The translations under genes were made by a program, and so were the position numbers. Of a DNA stretch of 35,877 nucleotides, positions 34,314-35,877 are shown piece by piece (the first letter of the stretch is position 1; every line of letters starts with the position of its first letter). The notes beneath the pieces are model-generated. The model was not told the DNA's origin. It ran no database searches and saw only the letters and a program-made list of their open reading frames with translations. The stretch covers positions 1-35,877 of the forward strand of contig JAEZPG010000101.1 of NCBI GenBank assembly GCA_023413555.1, written 5' to 3'. Origin of the DNA: Bacillota bacterium (lineage in GTDB: Bacteria > Bacillota > Clostridia > Lachnospirales > Lachnospiraceae).

Positions 34314-34380
34314 TATATGGAATTCTTGTCTTTAAATTAATTTCCTTTATTTTACATTTTCTTATTGCATAATTTGTGGT

Positions 34381-34432
34381 AAAAGAAAAAAACTACAAGT
34401 AAATAAAGTTTTACTTGTAGTTTTTTTCTTTT
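34381..34432. terminator. Perfect 23-bp bidirectional terminator hairpin
   Basis: Arms at 34381-34403 and 34410-34432 are fully complementary, with a six-base loop. The core ACTACAAGTAAA is flanked by an A-rich tract on one side and a T-rich tract on the other, so it can terminate in both directions. It lies about 190 bases after ftsZ, which already has its own terminator, and directly after the stop of a 23-codon ORF. Confidence 0.85.
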
Positions 34433-34502
34433 ATAGAGAAATATATATAATATGTACAATAAAAAATATATAACTATGTGTCAAAGAATTGAGAAATAAC
34501 AT
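34431..34502 (-). CDS. Possible 23-residue hydrophobic peptide
   Basis: A short reading frame: ATG at 34502, stop TAA at 34433..34431. GAGAAGG lies about 4 bases before the ATG, a usable ribosome binding site. The product is hydrophobic, with no acidic residue and no Lys or Arg, rich in Ile, Phe, Leu and Tyr (core SYIFFIVHIIYISL), so it could insert in a membrane. The stop coincides with the base of a strong terminator. A TTGACA-N17-TATTGT match lies inside the frame, so the region could instead be a promoter. AT-rich DNA makes such peptides by chance; low confidence. Confidence 0.25.
   Translation of the reverse strand: MLFLNSLTHSYIFFIVHIIYISL
34456..34484 (-). promoter_or_regulatory. Possible promoter upstream of the 23-bp terminator
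   Basis: A perfect TTGACA at 34484..34479 and TATTGT at 34461..34456 have a 17-base spacer. The transcript would be only about 70 bases, ending at the hairpin 34381-34432, so this could make a small RNA or a terminated leader. It could also be a chance match. Confidence 0.35.
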
Positions 34503-34550
34503 TACACCTTCTCTTTACAATTTAAAATCATTCCTTGTATGTATTAAAAA

Positions 34551-34583
34551 AACCTGCAGTAGTAATAATTACTATTGCAGGTT
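34551..34583 (-). terminator. ftsZ terminator
   Basis: A 15-bp stem (core AACCTGCA/TGCAGGTT, one G-T wobble, three-base loop) begins 39 bases after the ftsZ stop and is followed on the minus strand by seven T residues overlapping its foot. A strong intrinsic terminator. Confidence 0.9.
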
Positions 34584-34621
34584 GCTTGACAGAGAAAATA
34601 CTAAATTTCAAAAAATATGAA

Positions 34622-35857
34622 TTATTTATGTCGATTTTTCTGTAAAAACTCAGGAATCTTAATACCACTGTGATCTTCTTCTACATTAGTGATAGGCTTA
34701 ACAGGTGCAACAGGAGTAGCAGGTCTGGCTTGAGTACTTTGCTGACCTCCTTGTAAGGTTGCACTTGTATTAAGGTTAATGTTATTGCGAGCAAATGCAC
34801 TAGTTGAAGATTGTTGCATAGTTGGGGTTACATTTGGTTTGTATTGGAAATTAGGCTTAACATTATTATTCAAAAAAGTTGGTGCTTTAACCTGAGCATT
34901 AACACCAGAATTCTCAAGACCAGTTGCAATTACTGTAATCGTACAACAGTCAGGGTTTGCCTCATCATACATCGCACCAAAGATAATGTTACTATTTTCT
35001 CCAGCAAGCTCTTGCACAAAGGTAGCTGCGTCATTTGCTTCAATCAAACTGATATCACCAGATATGTTAATAATTACATGGCTTGCGCCTTCAATCGTAG
35101 TCTCTAACAATGGACTTGTTATTGCCTGTTTAACAGCATCAATACACTTGTCATCGCCCTTACCTACACCAATTCCAATATGTGCAACACCCTTATCCTT
35201 CATAACTGTCTGCACATCTGCAAAGTCCAGATTAATTAATCCAGGAACATTGATTAAGTCAGTGATACCTTGAACGCCCTGTTGTAACACTTCATCCGCC
35301 TTACGTAAAGCATCTGGCATCGTCGTTCTACGATCTACAATTTCAAGGAGCTTGTCATTAGGTATTACAATTAAGGTGTCTACATTTTCTTTTAATTTAT
35401 CAATTCCATTGAGAGCATTACTCATTCTCTGTTTTGCTTCAAATTTAAAAGGCTTAGTAACAATACCAACTGTTAAAATTCCTAAGGATTTACTAATCTC
35501 AGCGACAATAGGAGCAGCACCTGTACCGGTTCCTCCACCCATACCACAGGTAACAAATACCATATCAGAACCTTTGATAATATCGGTAAGTTCTTCTCTA
35601 CTTTCCTCTGCAGCTTTCTCACCAACTTCGGGCTGTGCCCCTGCACCTAATCCTTTTGTCAGTTTTTCTCCTATCTGCACAATAGTAGGAGCTTTACAAG
35701 TCTTCAAGTGCTGCTTGTCCGTATTAACACAAACGAATTCTACACCAATTATATTTTCTTCAATCATTCTATTAACAGCATTATTCCCTGCGCCGCCAAC
35801 TCCGACAACAAGTATTTTTGCAGATGAATCCGATTCATTATTTCTAATCTCCAGCAA
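34622..35857 (-). CDS. ftsZ: FtsZ, cell division tubulin-like GTPase
   Basis: A 411-residue tubulin homologue that forms the division ring. The nucleotide-binding N-terminal domain has ILVVGVGGAGNNAVNRM, the tubulin signature GGGTGTGAAP, and NTDKQHL. The C-terminal domain is followed by a Gln/Asn/Thr/Pro-rich linker (about residues 318-395) and the conserved peptide GIKIPEFLQKNRHK that binds FtsA and SepF. The start is TTG at 35857, 7 bases after AGGAGG; no ATG fits. The promoter lies outside the window. Neighbouring spoIIGA-sigE-sigG follows ftsZ in Bacillus as well. Confident. Confidence 0.97.
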   Translation of the reverse strand: MLEIRNNESDSSAKILVVGVGGAGNNAVNRMIEENIIGVEFVCVNTDKQHLKTCKAPTIVQIGEKLTKGLGAGAQPEVGEKAAEESREELTDIIKGSDMVFVTCGMGGGTGTGAAPIVAEISKSLGILTVGIVTKPFKFEAKQRMSNALNGIDKLKENVDTLIVIPNDKLLEIVDRRTTMPDALRKADEVLQQGVQGITDLINVPGLINLDFADVQTVMKDKGVAHIGIGVGKGDDKCIDAVKQAITSPLLETTIEGASHVIINISGDISLIEANDAATFVQELAGENSNIIFGAMYDEANPDCCTITVIATGLENSGVNAQVKAPTFLNNNVKPNFQYKPNVTPTMQQSSTSAFARNNINLNTSATLQGGQQSTQARPATPVAPVKPITNVEEDHSGIKIPEFLQKNRHK

Positions 35858-35877
35858 GGTACTTCCTCCTTCTCATT

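Noticed and set aside
1..35877. Mobile element, prophage, defence island or CRISPR array
   Set aside because: Every large stretch is accounted for by conserved core genes on one strand with short gaps. No transposase, integrase, direct repeat array or tRNA was seen.

Overview
This AT-rich window reads as a chromosomal segment of a motile, endospore-forming Firmicute. The best fit is a Lachnospiraceae-type (Clostridium cluster XIVa) organism. The evidence is CodY, pro-sigma-E with SpoIIGA, sigma-G, a FliY-type switch protein, MotE, strong AGGAGG-like ribosome binding sites and frequent TTG/GTG starts. The genus is inference. All recognised genes lie on the minus strand, so transcription runs from high to low coordinates. 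I found no tRNA, rRNA, insertion sequence, CRISPR array, prophage or obvious horizontally acquired block.

Layout in transcription order. (1) About 35.86-30.66 kb, division and sporulation: ftsZ, then a 395-base intergenic region with terminators and a spoIIG-type promoter, then spoIIGA-sigE-sigG, then ylmC and nrdR. (2) About 30.53-24.48 kb, DNA processing and global control: comM(yifB), dprA, topA, codY. Promoters or terminators divide this part into several units. (3) About 24.29 kb to the left edge, a flagellar cluster of 28 genes: flgB-flgC-fliE-fliF-fliG-fliH-fliI-fliJ-motE-fliK-flgD-(TIGR02530 gene)-flgE, then motA-motB-fliL-fliM-fliY-cheY-fliO-fliP-fliQ-fliR-flhB-flhA-flhF-flhG, then the start of a YcgR/PilZ-type flagellar brake gene cut by the window edge.

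The flagellar cluster encodes the rod and MS ring, the C ring, the ATPase complex, hook assembly, the stator, the export gate, the FlhF/FlhG placement and number regulators, a CheY response regulator and the FliY CheY-P phosphatase. Many genes overlap or sit within 30 bases, so translation is probably coupled. There is a single strong start for the cluster: the promoter after the codY terminator, next to a CodY-box-like sequence.

I do not see a new multi-gene system. The points most worth a second look are small: an apparent AUU start for spoIIGA behind a near-perfect Shine-Dalgarno sequence; a spoIIG promoter with a 21-base spacer like the Spo0A-dependent promoter of Bacillus; a 23-codon hydrophobic ORF ending on a 23-bp perfect terminator hairpin between ftsZ and spoIIGA; a compound hairpin before flgE; and a hairpin plus possible promoter between flgE and motA where flbD is usually found.
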